A stretch of DNA of 36,866 bases from Chloroflexota bacterium (GTDB taxonomy: Bacteria > Chloroflexota > UBA6077 > FW602-bin22 > CADDYW01): NCBI GenBank assembly GCA_021324795.1, contig JAJPIK010000122.1, forward strand, positions 1 through 36,866, in the 5' to 3' direction. Below, in pieces: positions 7,053 through 15,168 of this stretch. The notes beneath the pieces are model-generated. The model was not told where the DNA came from, did not search any database, and saw nothing but the letters and a program-made list of their open reading frames with translations. A program made the translations under genes and the position numbers. Position 1 is the first letter of the stretch. The number at the start of each line of letters is the position of its first letter.

Positions 7053-7319
7053 ATGGCTAACGATAAGGTCCGTCTCGACATTACCTACTGCGTCCCCTGA
7101 AAGACTTGGACCCGGGCCGCCTGGATGGCGACCGAACTGATCAATCGATTCCCCGACCAAATTGGCGACGTTTGTCTGCACGCGGGAACCGGTGGTGCCT
7201 TCGAGGTCAGCATTAACGGTGAGCAAGTCTATTCCAAGCTGCAGACCAAACGTTATCCCGAGCTCAACGACATCCTCGAACCGCTCCGCGCCAAACTTCC
7301 TACTCCTGCGCCTACTTGA
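7053..7319 (+). CDS. selW: SelW/Rdx family selenoprotein, in-frame TGA read as selenocysteine
   Basis: An 88-residue thioredoxin-fold protein of the SelT/SelW/SelH (Rdx) family, thought to act in thiol redox control. The ATG at 7053 follows a strong AGGAGGAG at 7038-7045. The frame reads VRLDITYCVP, then TGA at 7098-7100, then KTWTRAAW and on to the family C-terminus with GGAFEVSINGEQVYSKL. The CxxU redox motif falls at residues 13-16, just where Rdx proteins have CxxC or CxxU. Stopping at TGA would leave a 15-residue peptide and lose the domain. A hairpin fitting bacterial SECIS rules lies downstream of TGA. Automatic annotation would split or start this gene at the ATG at 7125. Decoding needs selA, selB, selC and selD elsewhere in the genome. 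Confidence 0.85.
7098..7133 (+). other. Sec codon TGA and candidate bacterial SECIS hairpin
   Basis: After the TGA (7098-7100), CGCC (7118-7121) pairs with GGCG (7127-7130) around a five-base loop TGGAT (7122-7126). Two more G-C pairs (7115-7116 with 7132-7133) form below a C-A mismatch. The loop starts 21 bases after TGA and has G as its second base, within the usual 16-37 base window for bacterial SECIS elements. The lower stem is weak, so the structure is provisional. Confidence 0.55.
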
Positions 7320-7336
7320 TTGGTTCCGAAACTGTG

Positions 7337-7362
7337 AGCCCCGGCGCGCGCCGGGGCTTTTT
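7337..7362 (+). terminator. Rho-independent terminator after the selW-like gene
   Basis: A perfect 20-base GC-rich palindrome at 7338-7357, extended by an A-T pair, is followed by TTTTT (7358-7362). It lies 17 bases after the stop codon of the selW-like gene and would also work as a fold on the other strand. Confidence 0.85.
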
Positions 7363-7493
7363 GCGTTCTTACCGCTCGTGCTTATGCAGGGAGAAGCCAC
7401 GGAGGTGATGGGCTAGCCTTCTGAGAGAGGGGAAGATCTCCTCCGCTTTTCTGAGGATTATCTCGTTCTCCAATCGCTAGGTTGCCGAATCGC

Positions 7494-8036
7494 TTATTGG
7501 GGATAGCTCCCCCGGTAGCCCAGGAGCCGTCCGAGGGGGGCGATCAAGGCACGCGCGATTCGCTGGATTGGGTAGGGCGGGTGAGTCAAGCGGAACTCCT
7601 CGGCGTAGTCGTCGGCAAGAACCAGGGCCTGGAGCAAGCTAGGAACTCCGTGCTCATCGGTCTTGCCATCCCGGGCAAGCCCAAAGGCCGTTTCGAAAAA
7701 CCGCTCAGTTTTGAGGGCCGGCCGGGTCTGCCAGATGACCCGAGCTTCCGCGACATCGCTCGCGTTGCGAAAAGTGTGGGGAACCCCAGCGGGGATAACG
7801 AAGCTCTCGCCCTGCTGGTACGTCTCGATCCGGCCATTCCGACGCACCTGCACTGTCCCGGTGGTGACCTCAAAGCGTTCCTCTTGCTTTGGGTGATAGT
7901 GCTCTGGCGGCCAGGCGCCACCCGGCCGATAGATGGCCTCGACCTCGACCAACTCGCCGCCGGTGTCACGCGTCGTGCGGCGGAAGATTAGCGTTTCGGT
8001 GTACGGATTCGTCAAGACGTCCCCCGCCTTTGCCAT
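7494..8036 (-). CDS. Cupin domain protein
   Basis: A 180-residue single-cupin protein. Motif 1 reads HYHPKQEERFEVTTG (H-x-H-x4-E-x6-G) and motif 2 reads GESFVIPAGVPHTFRN (G-x5-P-x-G-x2-H-x3-N), so all four metal ligands are present. A helical C-terminal tail of about 70 residues follows, which is longer than a minimal cupin. The ATG at 8036 is chosen because GAGGA precedes it; the longer frame from 8153 would run into the upstream gene. It begins 7 bases after the stop of the GH1 chimera, so the two are one transcript. Possible sugar isomerase, epimerase or sensor; the activity is unknown. Confidence 0.88.
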   Translation of the reverse strand: MAKAGDVLTNPYTETLIFRRTTRDTGGELVEVEAIYRPGGAWPPEHYHPKQEERFEVTTGTVQVRRNGRIETYQQGESFVIPAGVPHTFRNASDVAEARVIWQTRPALKTERFFETAFGLARDGKTDEHGVPSLLQALVLADDYAEEFRLTHPPYPIQRIARALIAPLGRLLGYRGSYPQ

Positions 8037-8043
8037 TGGTCTG

Positions 8044-10239
8044 TCATCCTCGCCGTTTCTCGATGATCTCGTGGAATACTCTTGCCGCGTCGGTCGGAAC
8101 GCGGGCCAGCGATGGATCGCGATCGAGCTCCACGCGATAGAGGCCGAAGTCACTCGCTTTGTCGAAAGGCAAGCCCCACTCGCGGTTCGACGTGATGCTC
8201 CAGCAGACGTAGCCCTCGACGTTCATCCCCTTGCCAATTGCTCGCTGGACCTCGCCCAGGTGGCGACGCAAGTAGCTTGCCCGACTGACCCGGTCGGCCA
8301 CTTCGACACAACCATTCTCGACGATCAGGATTGGCTTACCGGGGAAGAGGTCCGCGTGGAAGCGGAGCATGTGGTAAAGGGCGCCCGGCCAAACTGGCGC
8401 CTGGTCGAAGTGACGCCCAGCGGCTTCCAGGAGATGACGGATGCGGTCGATTCGCAACGAGCTGATCCCCCAGTAATAGTCAAAGCCGACGAAGTCCTGC
8501 TGGCCGATGCACTGGGGGGGGCAGAGGGCCTTCGAAAGCTTTCCGGCCATTCCGAGGTGCCACCAGTTACTGGACACCACGACCGAGAAGACGCTGATAG
8601 TTTTCAAGAGTGGGTCAAGAAGCCGTTGGATTGGCGAGCAAAGCAGATCTAGTCGCGATCCAGTCGTCGTCGGTTGGAAACGCACGCGGTCGGAGTCGCC
8701 GAAGATCTGCCGCGCAATCTCGCGCGCCAGGTCGATCTCGATTCCACTCAGGGTACCAGTTTCCGGATCACGGTAGCCAAAGCCGGGTACGTCGGTCCGG
8801 ATGCCGGCGATCAAGTAGCCGCGTTCCTGGATCCGCCGGAGTAGCGTTCCGGTCGGCGCCCATGGCAGTGGCGTGGCTGGTGTGCTAAGCCGGCTGGCCG
8901 CGGCACGGGCGAGCGGATTCGTGACCGGGTCGGCCAGCGATCTCGGTGCGGCGAGGGCCTCGGCTGCTGGTATCGCACCGGATTCGCGAAAGCGCCGCAC
9001 CGCCAGATCGACAATCTGGAGCAGTTGCGGATCGCCGTGCGGTACACCGACGGCATAACGCTCGTTGGTCAGGCGGTCACCAACGAGACGGTAGCGGCCA
9101 GGATGCTGGTTCAACAGGCCCGATAGGATCGCATCGTCAGCGAGGAGCGCGTCGGTCCTTCCTTCGTCCAGCGCATTCAGCGCGGCTCGGTAATCACCGA
9201 CCGATTCGATGCGCACCCCGGGCAACAGAACGGAAGCGCCTTGCTCGGCAGTCGAATGGATGACCACTACGACCGTGCGTCCGACCAGATCACTAGCAGT
9301 ATTCACTGACGAGGCGGCCAGGACACACAAGCGCTGGCCGGCGACGTAGTAATCGGTGGAGAAGGCGACGCGTCCGGCGCGCTGCGGCGTCTTGCTGAAG
9401 GTAGCGGCGACGACGTCAACCGTCCCGCGCTGTGGGAGTGGGCGTACCACGAGGCGTCGGACGTGGCGTGCCAGGTCGCCCGGGCTTTGCAGGCGTGTTG
9501 CGCTCCAGTTGAGAAAACGCTGTAGCCAGGGCGGAAAGCCGAGGAGCACCGGATTCGTCCCGACCCGCGCGTCCGGGATAACCGCGTGGATGGCCTCGCG
9601 CGCCGCGATGTGCGCCAGGAACAGGTTGCGAATGAGCCGACCGACTGCGTCGACCTGTTCGTCGAGAGTCGCTCCCTCGGGCAGGCCGGGCGGAACCCGG
9701 TAGTCAGCCTCCCACCAGGGCTTGATGTACCCGTAGATGAGCTGGGTAGGCTCGTTGATCGTGATCCAGTCCTTTACCTCTGGTCCCAGTTGGCGCGCGA
9801 CCTCGGTCGCGTAGTCTGCGAAGATCACCGGAAAGTCATTGCCGATTAACCCGCCGCGTGCCTCGAGGTGGGGCGGCCAGACGAAGTGAAGTAGTGTCAC
9901 GAGTGGGTCCATCTGCGCTTCCTGGATCGCTCGGATCACCTGCCGATAGTGCTCGAACGCGTCTCGATCGTAATTGCCCGGCGACGGCTCGACTCGCGAC
10001 CAGGCGATCGAGAAGCGGAACACCCGACAGCCAAGGGCGCTGGCTTTCTGTACATCTTCGGCGTAGCGGTTCCAGAAGTCGGCGGCTCGTCCTCTCGGGG
10101 TCAGCCCAGGCCGCCGTTCCCAGAGGTCCCAGATATCGTCGACGCCGGGGACGTATGCCTCGCACTGGTGATCGGCCGTCCCGACGCCAAAGCGAAAGGC
10201 TGCTGGAAATGGTGGGAGCGCTCGTCTGAAACCGAACAC
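8044..10239 (-). CDS. Glycoside hydrolase family 1 protein split by a circularly permuted SBP_bac_3 domain
   Basis: A 731-residue chimera. Residues 10-260 are the N-terminal part of a GH1 beta-glycosidase, with acid/base Glu163 in TINEP; residues about 540-731 are its C-terminal part, with nucleophile Glu641 in IVENG and the closing GYVCWSITSNREWG. Together they make about 440 residues, a normal GH1. Between them, at about 262-535, lies a family-3 solute-binding domain with its halves swapped: first the part from GTVDVVAATFSKTPQRAG to VRRFRESG, then, after a Pro/Ala-rich linker, the part that normally comes first (RRIQERGYLIAGIRTD to TTTGSRLDLL). There is no signal peptide, so it should be cytoplasmic. 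The start is GTG at 10239 with AGAGGAAG upstream. The cupin gene follows 7 bases later. Confidence 0.85.
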   Translation of the reverse strand: MFGFRRALPPFPAAFRFGVGTADHQCEAYVPGVDDIWDLWERRPGLTPRGRAADFWNRYAEDVQKASALGCRVFRFSIAWSRVEPSPGNYDRDAFEHYRQVIRAIQEAQMDPLVTLLHFVWPPHLEARGGLIGNDFPVIFADYATEVARQLGPEVKDWITINEPTQLIYGYIKPWWEADYRVPPGLPEGATLDEQVDAVGRLIRNLFLAHIAAREAIHAVIPDARVGTNPVLLGFPPWLQRFLNWSATRLQSPGDLARHVRRLVVRPLPQRGTVDVVAATFSKTPQRAGRVAFSTDYYVAGQRLCVLAASSVNTASDLVGRTVVVVIHSTAEQGASVLLPGVRIESVGDYRAALNALDEGRTDALLADDAILSGLLNQHPGRYRLVGDRLTNERYAVGVPHGDPQLLQIVDLAVRRFRESGAIPAAEALAAPRSLADPVTNPLARAAASRLSTPATPLPWAPTGTLLRRIQERGYLIAGIRTDVPGFGYRDPETGTLSGIEIDLAREIARQIFGDSDRVRFQPTTTGSRLDLLCSPIQRLLDPLLKTISVFSVVVSSNWWHLGMAGKLSKALCPPQCIGQQDFVGFDYYWGISSLRIDRIRHLLEAAGRHFDQAPVWPGALYHMLRFHADLFPGKPILIVENGCVEVADRVSRASYLRRHLGEVQRAIGKGMNVEGYVCWSITSNREWGLPFDKASDFGLYRVELDRDPSLARVPTDAARVFHEIIEKRRG

Positions 10240-10286
10240 GCTGAGCTTCCTCTGATTTATATACTACCGCCGCACTTGGGTAGGAT

Positions 10287-10303
10287 GGGGCATTCTTTGC
10301 CCC
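10287..10303 (-). promoter_or_regulatory. GGGGCA-N5-TGCCCC dyad upstream of the GH1 chimera
   Basis: A six-base-arm dyad lies about 50-65 bases before the GTG start of the GH1 gene, with a TATATAA-type -10 between them on the minus strand. It resembles the GGGGCA/TGCCCC dyad before the selW-like gene. It could also be a weak transcription stop for the operon ending at 10358, though no T-run follows on the minus strand. Confidence 0.35.
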
Positions 10304-10357
10304 CGCTGGCCGCTCAGAATGACGATGTGCGACGGCAGTACTTTTCGTTCTGTCACG

Positions 10358-10780
10358 TCAGAGCCCGAGATTTGCCTGTACCACCCGGATTGCGTAGACC
10401 ACATAGATGCCAAGGGCGATCAGGACCACGAACGCCACGATCCAGGGCACGCCAAAGTAGTTATCCCAGAGCAGGTAGAAGACCCCGTGGGCCGTGTCGA
10501 ATAGCAGGGCTCCCAAGGCGAAGACAAATGGCAGGCTCGCCCAGCGTCGGCCGTTCCGCAGTCCCCAGATTGAAACCAAGCCGGACGGGATTACGATTGT
10601 GAAGTCGCAGATTAGATAGGCCAGACGCACCGGACGGCTGGCGATCTCCCCCCAGTTGTGAACAACCCCGAACAACCAGCCGAGCGCCAACAGGATGAGC
10701 AGGACAAACAGGATCGCCGTGGCGCGGCTCACCTGCTCGCCCAGCGAACCCGCCGCGTCGCCCCCCTCCGCCTTCAGCAC
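10358..10780 (-). CDS. Four-helix membrane protein, unknown family
   Basis: A 140-residue protein with about four hydrophobic segments (roughly 20-40, 52-72, 82-104 and 110-132), starting at residue ATAILFVLLILLALGW and including a WGLRNGRRWASL loop. The start is GTG at 10780 with GAGGAGG five bases upstream. It is the last gene of the minus-strand operon that begins with the FAD oxidase, 67 bases after the previous gene. No cofactor motif is seen. It may be a membrane partner of the oxidoreductases upstream (inference from position). Confidence 0.75.
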   Translation of the reverse strand: MLKAEGGDAAGSLGEQVSRATAILFVLLILLALGWLFGVVHNWGEIASRPVRLAYLICDFTIVIPSGLVSIWGLRNGRRWASLPFVFALGALLFDTAHGVFYLLWDNYFGVPWIVAFVVLIALGIYVVYAIRVVQANLGL

Positions 10781-10847
10781 CTCGACCTCCTCAATCTTAG
10801 GCTAACCCAATCTTAGGCTAACCCACACTCTGGGTGCCCCGCCCTGA

Positions 10848-11591
10848 TTATGTGGGAGATAGCGGGGTACCTAGCTTTGCGGCGTCTCCTCCGCTTTCGC
10901 GAGACCCTAAAGCACCGGAGGGCTCCAAGTCCGCTCGGAGCAGCACGATACCGGTTGCGATGATCCAGATGACAAGCGGTATTAGCGTTACGCCGAAGAT
11001 GACGTCCCCCCGCTGTGTGCCCCCAAAGCCAAACTTGCCAGCGAGCAGGCCAACCGCAGCGATGATCCCACCGGCGGCCCCGAGTTGGCCCACCCACTGC
11101 GGATAGAGCGCCTCGTCGAGCATCGCAATCCCGAACATCACTCCTGCGACGTCGATCACGAGCAGGTGGGCGACCTCGAGCGCGACGGCGTATGGCCAGA
11201 GCACATTGTAAAGGAAGACAATGTTCTGGCGAAGCGCTGGGTCGCTCGTGGCGACGTAGGTGTCGGCGAGGTATTTGAACATTGTCAGGTGGGTGAGAAT
11301 CTGGGCCAGACCGATGGCCGCCGCGACGATGATCAGTGGCGTGCCGATTCGCACCAGTGGCGAATTATTGGTGAAAGATGCGGCAGCGCCAATGACGAAG
11401 GGAATGAATAAGACGTAGGACACTGCAATATCGAGGTGAACGATGTTCCAGAGGGTCGTCTGGGCGATGATTGGCATCGCCTGGGTTGGGTCGCCCGGGA
11501 GTGGCGGGTGCAGCGCATTCCCAACGATCTGCATGACTGCCAGTACCAGGGCGCCGACACCAGCCCCGCGGATCAGACGTGGATCGAGCAT
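10848..11591 (-). CDS. Seven-helix membrane protein, DUF4386-like
   Basis: A 247-residue polytopic membrane protein with about seven hydrophobic segments and few conserved polar residues; MLDPRLIRGAGVGALVLAV starts the first. The ATG at 11591 has a perfect GGAGGGG upstream, better than the longer frame at 11624. The pattern (a lumenal or periplasmic loop after the first helix, then ALRQNIVFLYNVLWPYA) is reminiscent of DUF4386-type proteins, but I cannot confirm this by eye. It sits in the GMC/FAD oxidase operon, 106 bases after the preceding gene. Confidence 0.72.
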   Translation of the reverse strand: MLDPRLIRGAGVGALVLAVMQIVGNALHPPLPGDPTQAMPIIAQTTLWNIVHLDIAVSYVLFIPFVIGAAASFTNNSPLVRIGTPLIIVAAAIGLAQILTHLTMFKYLADTYVATSDPALRQNIVFLYNVLWPYAVALEVAHLLVIDVAGVMFGIAMLDEALYPQWVGQLGAAGGIIAAVGLLAGKFGFGGTQRGDVIFGVTLIPLVIWIIATGIVLLRADLEPSGALGSRESGGDAAKLGTPLSPT

Positions 11592-11697
11592 CTTAAATCC
11601 CCTCCTACAATACAATACAATCACGTCGCAACGAGTGCAGCATCAGGGCACCCGGCCAGAGGTCACCGTCCCCTGGCTAAGGGGCATGCGCAGGACA

Positions 11698-12267
11698 CTA
11701 CGCGGGACCTGCAGCTAGCCTCTGGTCGTCGGGGCCTCCACCCGGTATGTCGCCCGGCGGCACGACGAGGCCCTTGACGAAGTGCGAAGCGATCCGTAGA
11801 CCCAGCATCGACAGGATCGGATAAAGGCCATCTGCCAGGCTCCAGCCGAGGATGTAGGCCCGATTGCCGGCGATGAAGAAAAAGTGATCGAGCTCCCAGG
11901 TCCTGAGAATGTCATGCTCGAATGCCTTCGCCAGCAGGCTGAAAGTTGCGAAGAGCAGGTACTGCTCCCACAACGGGCGACGGTAAGCTCCGGCGTACAG
12001 AAACCCGAGGCACAAGCCAATCCAAATGAAAGTGTGGAGGAAGTTGTTTAGCCACGGCAAAAAACTCATGGCGCCGACCAGATAGAGGAGGTAGTTCCCA
12101 ATAAAGGTCGATACGGCCCAGACGGCGCCCAGAATCCAGAATGTCTTCCGAAATTCCGGCTCGACGCGCGGATGAGCGTAACGCATGATGACGAACAGCA
12201 CCGCGTAAAACACGAGGATGATCGCGTACTGGCCGAGGCCATTTCCGTCGCCAAGAATCTCGTTCAT
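11698..12267 (-). CDS. Five- to six-helix membrane protein, unknown family
   Basis: A 189-residue integral membrane protein with hydrophobic segments near 12-28, 44-66, 75-92, 103-115 and 133-165, ending in a Gly/Pro/Asp-rich tail. Polar residues within or near the helices (HDILRTWELDHFFF) could bind a cofactor, but no known motif is clear. The ATG at 12267 follows GGAGG, nine bases after the stop of the GMC gene, so it is co-translated. Probably a membrane partner of the GMC oxidoreductase (inference). Confidence 0.75.
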   Translation of the reverse strand: MNEILGDGNGLGQYAIILVFYAVLFVIMRYAHPRVEPEFRKTFWILGAVWAVSTFIGNYLLYLVGAMSFLPWLNNFLHTFIWIGLCLGFLYAGAYRRPLWEQYLLFATFSLLAKAFEHDILRTWELDHFFFIAGNRAYILGWSLADGLYPILSMLGLRIASHFVKGLVVPPGDIPGGGPDDQRLAAGPA

Positions 12268-12276
12268 TCACCCTCC

Positions 12277-15168
12277 TTAACGCACGCGGCTCGCCGCGTA
12301 CTGCGCCATGGTCATCACCGTCAGTTGGGGATTCACGGTCGTCGGGCTTGGGAAGACGCTCGCGTCACAGACGTAAAGGTTCTCGTAGCCGTATACCTTG
12401 AAATCCGGATCGATGACTCCCCGGTTCTGCCCGCGTACCTTGCTGATCGCGTTCCCGCCTTGGGGATGGCCGGTACCGAGGACGATGTCGCGATCATCCT
12501 GAATAATATTGGCCAGTCGGTCGAGCTCGTCGGGATGGCGGAAGATCGCTTCCTCGCGGTAGCTCATCGCCGAGGCCATCACTTCCTCGGCCCCGCTGGC
12601 GAACAAGATGCGCCCAAGGATCTGCAGCGCGCGGACGAGTGTCTTCAGGTCGCGGTCGGTAGGCTTGTAGACGACGTCGGCGGCCCCGCGCAGAAGAAGC
12701 GCCGGAGTAATGTAGGCGTTGGTCTCCGTGCCGACGAGCACGCCGACCGCGGCGAGATCGGCGTAGCGGCGCATATTCCGTTCGTGCACTTTGAGCCAGC
12801 CGGGCATCGCCAGCGCCTGGGCCACCGGCGGGTTATACCAGGTCTCATAGACGAACCCCGGCTCATCGCCTAGCTCGAGATAATGCGCGATCTGCAGGCC
12901 GGCGTAGCTCTGCAGGTGTGAGCTGTTTCGCGGCGGCCAGTAACCGTGGAGCGGGCTGCCCATGTTGAAGCAGAGGTGCTGCCCGACGGGCAGTTCCCCC
13001 TCTCCGATGCCGCTTCGCTTCAGGAGCCAGCTCGAGGCAACAGTGCCGGCGCTAACCACGACTGTCTTGGGATTGCGCACGAGGATCTGTCTCCCATCGC
13101 GGAGCTGGACGACGACCTCGGTCACCTTTCCGCCGTTTCCGTTCAGTCGAACCGCTTCAGCCTCGGAGAAGATCCGGAGTCGATCCGCTCCATAGTCCCG
13201 CTGGGCCTTGGGAAGCACTTCGTCGAGCATGGACAGCTTGCGCCCAAAGCGGCACCCGATATTACAGTAGCCGCAGCCAAGGCAGTCATCGATGTTCGCC
13301 CGAACGACGTCGAACTCGGACCCCGGTGGTAGATTAATCTGCGCGATCCCCCGCTCGATCATCGCGTCGCCGGGATTGAGGACGTCCGGCCACTTCCGAG
13401 TTCGTGTCGAGTCTTTGATCGATCGGATGCGCAGCCGGTCCTTTACCTGGCGCTGCGCCTCGCGAAACGAAGCGACGTCGATTCCCGCATTCGGGCCGGG
13501 CGGATCGTTCCACTCCCGGAGAACGCGGTCTGGCGTGTCGAAACAGACCGCGTTGTTGACGACCGTCCCGCCGCCGACGCAGCTCGCCTGGAGGATCTGG
13601 AAGCGATAGCTCTGGCTTACCTGGAGCGCGCCGTCGCCGTAGAGACGGCCAACCTGCTGGACCTCGTCTTCGGTGAAATCATCAGGGTCGACGTAGAGTC
13701 CGCGCTCGAGCAGTAGCACGTCGCGTCCCTGGGCCAGGAGCTGCTCGGCGAGGATCGAGCCGGCCGCGCCGGAGCCAATGATCACGACGTCGGCGCTTGG
13801 GAGGACGTCCAGTCCCATCCGACGAACATCGTCGGGGGTCGTCACCTGAAGTTTGGGATATTTCCGGACTGGATCGACCGGAAAGTTCTTCGGGCGTTGG
13901 GAGAAGGGAACGTAGCCAATGCCCTGATGGACGACCGGATCGCTGTAGTAGCCGAGGTAAACTGCCTGCATCCCGATCCGCAGCGCGCCCTGGAGCTGGG
14001 TGCGGATCAGGTCAAGGATCAGGTTCCTTCCCTCGGTCGCGTGAAGGTCGTCGCGGTACTGTCGATTGACGAAGTCTTTCCGTTCAGATGGTGCAAGGAG
14101 GCTCAATGGCGGCTGCAGGCAGGCGAGGGGAGCGTATTCGAGCCCAATCACCGCGAGGCGGGTCAGCGCGAGCCGCTTCGAAGGGAACGAGCTCAGATAG
14201 CGATCGACCCGCAGCGCGGCCTCGTGTGGCGGGATCTCCACGACCGGATCTTCGAGGATAGACTCGATAAGTGCCTCGACCGTTCGGAACTGGCCGGGAC
14301 CAAGATAGCCAAGATAGTCGAAGACCGCTCGCCCCATCAGGATCTTAAGTCCGCTGAAGACGATGATGATCAAGGCGTCTGACCTAACGACCCCTTGCAT
14401 GATACCCTGAGTGGTCAACGCCATACCATAGGCTTCCAGGGGGTGCGAGCCGAAGCGGGCGATCCCGAGCAGGCTGATGGCTGCGGCGAGGAGTGAGACA
14501 CCGTGGGCGAGGATCAGAAGGGTCACCGCCTCGCCGTACCGCCGGAGGTCGTAGGCCGCGGTGAGCGCCAGGATGCCGAGCAAGCTGATCTTGACTGTGG
14601 ATCCGGCGACGAAGACTGGCTGGGTGAAGAACGGATTGATCGGGCTCAGCAAGGCCGGGACGTAGAGGACCGCCGCGAAGATGAGTGATGCGACGCCAAA
14701 GATGCCAAACACCACCCGACCGACCTGCTCAGGGAGAGTGAGCGGTTTGTCTGTCACCCAGGGAAGAGTCGGTTTCAAGACTTTGGTCCGACGGAGCGCC
14801 GTGGCAAGCCCGATCGCGATAGCCGCACCGCCGATGGCAACCAGGAGCAAAGGTGTGACCTGACTAGCGCTGGACGGGGATCCCAGGAGCACCACGGACA
14901 GCAGGGCTCCCAGGGCCAGGCCCGCGATCAGCAGACGCACCATGAATTGGAAGCGGCGCACGTCGGCCGCGGCAAACCAAGCAAGAAGACCCAGCACAGC
15001 GAGTGCCGCCGCGGTGTTCGAGACCCACGGGGGTTGAACGAAGAAAGTCGTCGATGGACCGAGATATGCCCCAACTAGGGTTGCCAGGGTGAGCACCGCT
15101 AAGACCAGCGCGACCACACTCAAGAACCGGCTCAACCGGGCTTCTTCTCGCGTTGGCTTCACAATCAT
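12277..15168 (-). CDS. Membrane-fused GMC oxidoreductase with a four-cysteine cluster
   Basis: A 963-residue fusion. Residues 1-290 hold about seven to eight membrane helices; about 295-450 is a helical region like the small gluconate-dehydrogenase/alcohol-oxidase N-terminal domain; 458-963 is a GMC flavoenzyme with the FAD motif VVIIGSGAAGSILAEQ, a C-terminal GTGHPQGGNA containing the active-site His, and SPTTVNPQLT with the second active-site residue. Cys629, Cys632, Cys635 and Cys639 form C-x2-C-x2-C-x3-C (DDCLGCGYCNIGCR), as in fatty-alcohol oxidases, and look able to hold an iron-sulfur cluster. The ATG at 15168 overlaps the upstream stop as ATGA, with AAGGAG before it. It likely oxidises an alcohol or sugar and passes electrons into the membrane; the substrate is unknown. 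Confidence 0.88.
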   Translation of the reverse strand: MIVKPTREEARLSRFLSVVALVLAVLTLATLVGAYLGPSTTFFVQPPWVSNTAAALAVLGLLAWFAAADVRRFQFMVRLLIAGLALGALLSVVLLGSPSSASQVTPLLLVAIGGAAIAIGLATALRRTKVLKPTLPWVTDKPLTLPEQVGRVVFGIFGVASLIFAAVLYVPALLSPINPFFTQPVFVAGSTVKISLLGILALTAAYDLRRYGEAVTLLILAHGVSLLAAAISLLGIARFGSHPLEAYGMALTTQGIMQGVVRSDALIIIVFSGLKILMGRAVFDYLGYLGPGQFRTVEALIESILEDPVVEIPPHEAALRVDRYLSSFPSKRLALTRLAVIGLEYAPLACLQPPLSLLAPSERKDFVNRQYRDDLHATEGRNLILDLIRTQLQGALRIGMQAVYLGYYSDPVVHQGIGYVPFSQRPKNFPVDPVRKYPKLQVTTPDDVRRMGLDVLPSADVVIIGSGAAGSILAEQLLAQGRDVLLLERGLYVDPDDFTEDEVQQVGRLYGDGALQVSQSYRFQILQASCVGGGTVVNNAVCFDTPDRVLREWNDPPGPNAGIDVASFREAQRQVKDRLRIRSIKDSTRTRKWPDVLNPGDAMIERGIAQINLPPGSEFDVVRANIDDCLGCGYCNIGCRFGRKLSMLDEVLPKAQRDYGADRLRIFSEAEAVRLNGNGGKVTEVVVQLRDGRQILVRNPKTVVVSAGTVASSWLLKRSGIGEGELPVGQHLCFNMGSPLHGYWPPRNSSHLQSYAGLQIAHYLELGDEPGFVYETWYNPPVAQALAMPGWLKVHERNMRRYADLAAVGVLVGTETNAYITPALLLRGAADVVYKPTDRDLKTLVRALQILGRILFASGAEEVMASAMSYREEAIFRHPDELDRLANIIQDDRDIVLGTGHPQGGNAISKVRGQNRGVIDPDFKVYGYENLYVCDASVFPSPTTVNPQLTVMTMAQYAASRVR

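Noticed and set aside
7125..7319. Stand-alone 64-residue gene starting at the ATG at 7125
   Set aside because: No ribosome site there; the full SelW-like domain needs the part before the TGA.
7933..8652. Long plus-strand frame (239 codons) opposite the cupin and GH1 genes
   Set aside because: It is antisense to two genes with clear domains; no ribosome site or known domain.
12172..12873. Plus-strand frame of 233 codons opposite the GMC and membrane protein genes
   Set aside because: A high-GC antisense shadow with no domain.
13897..14382. Plus-strand frame opposite the GMC gene
   Set aside because: Antisense shadow inside a gene with clear FAD and cysteine motifs.
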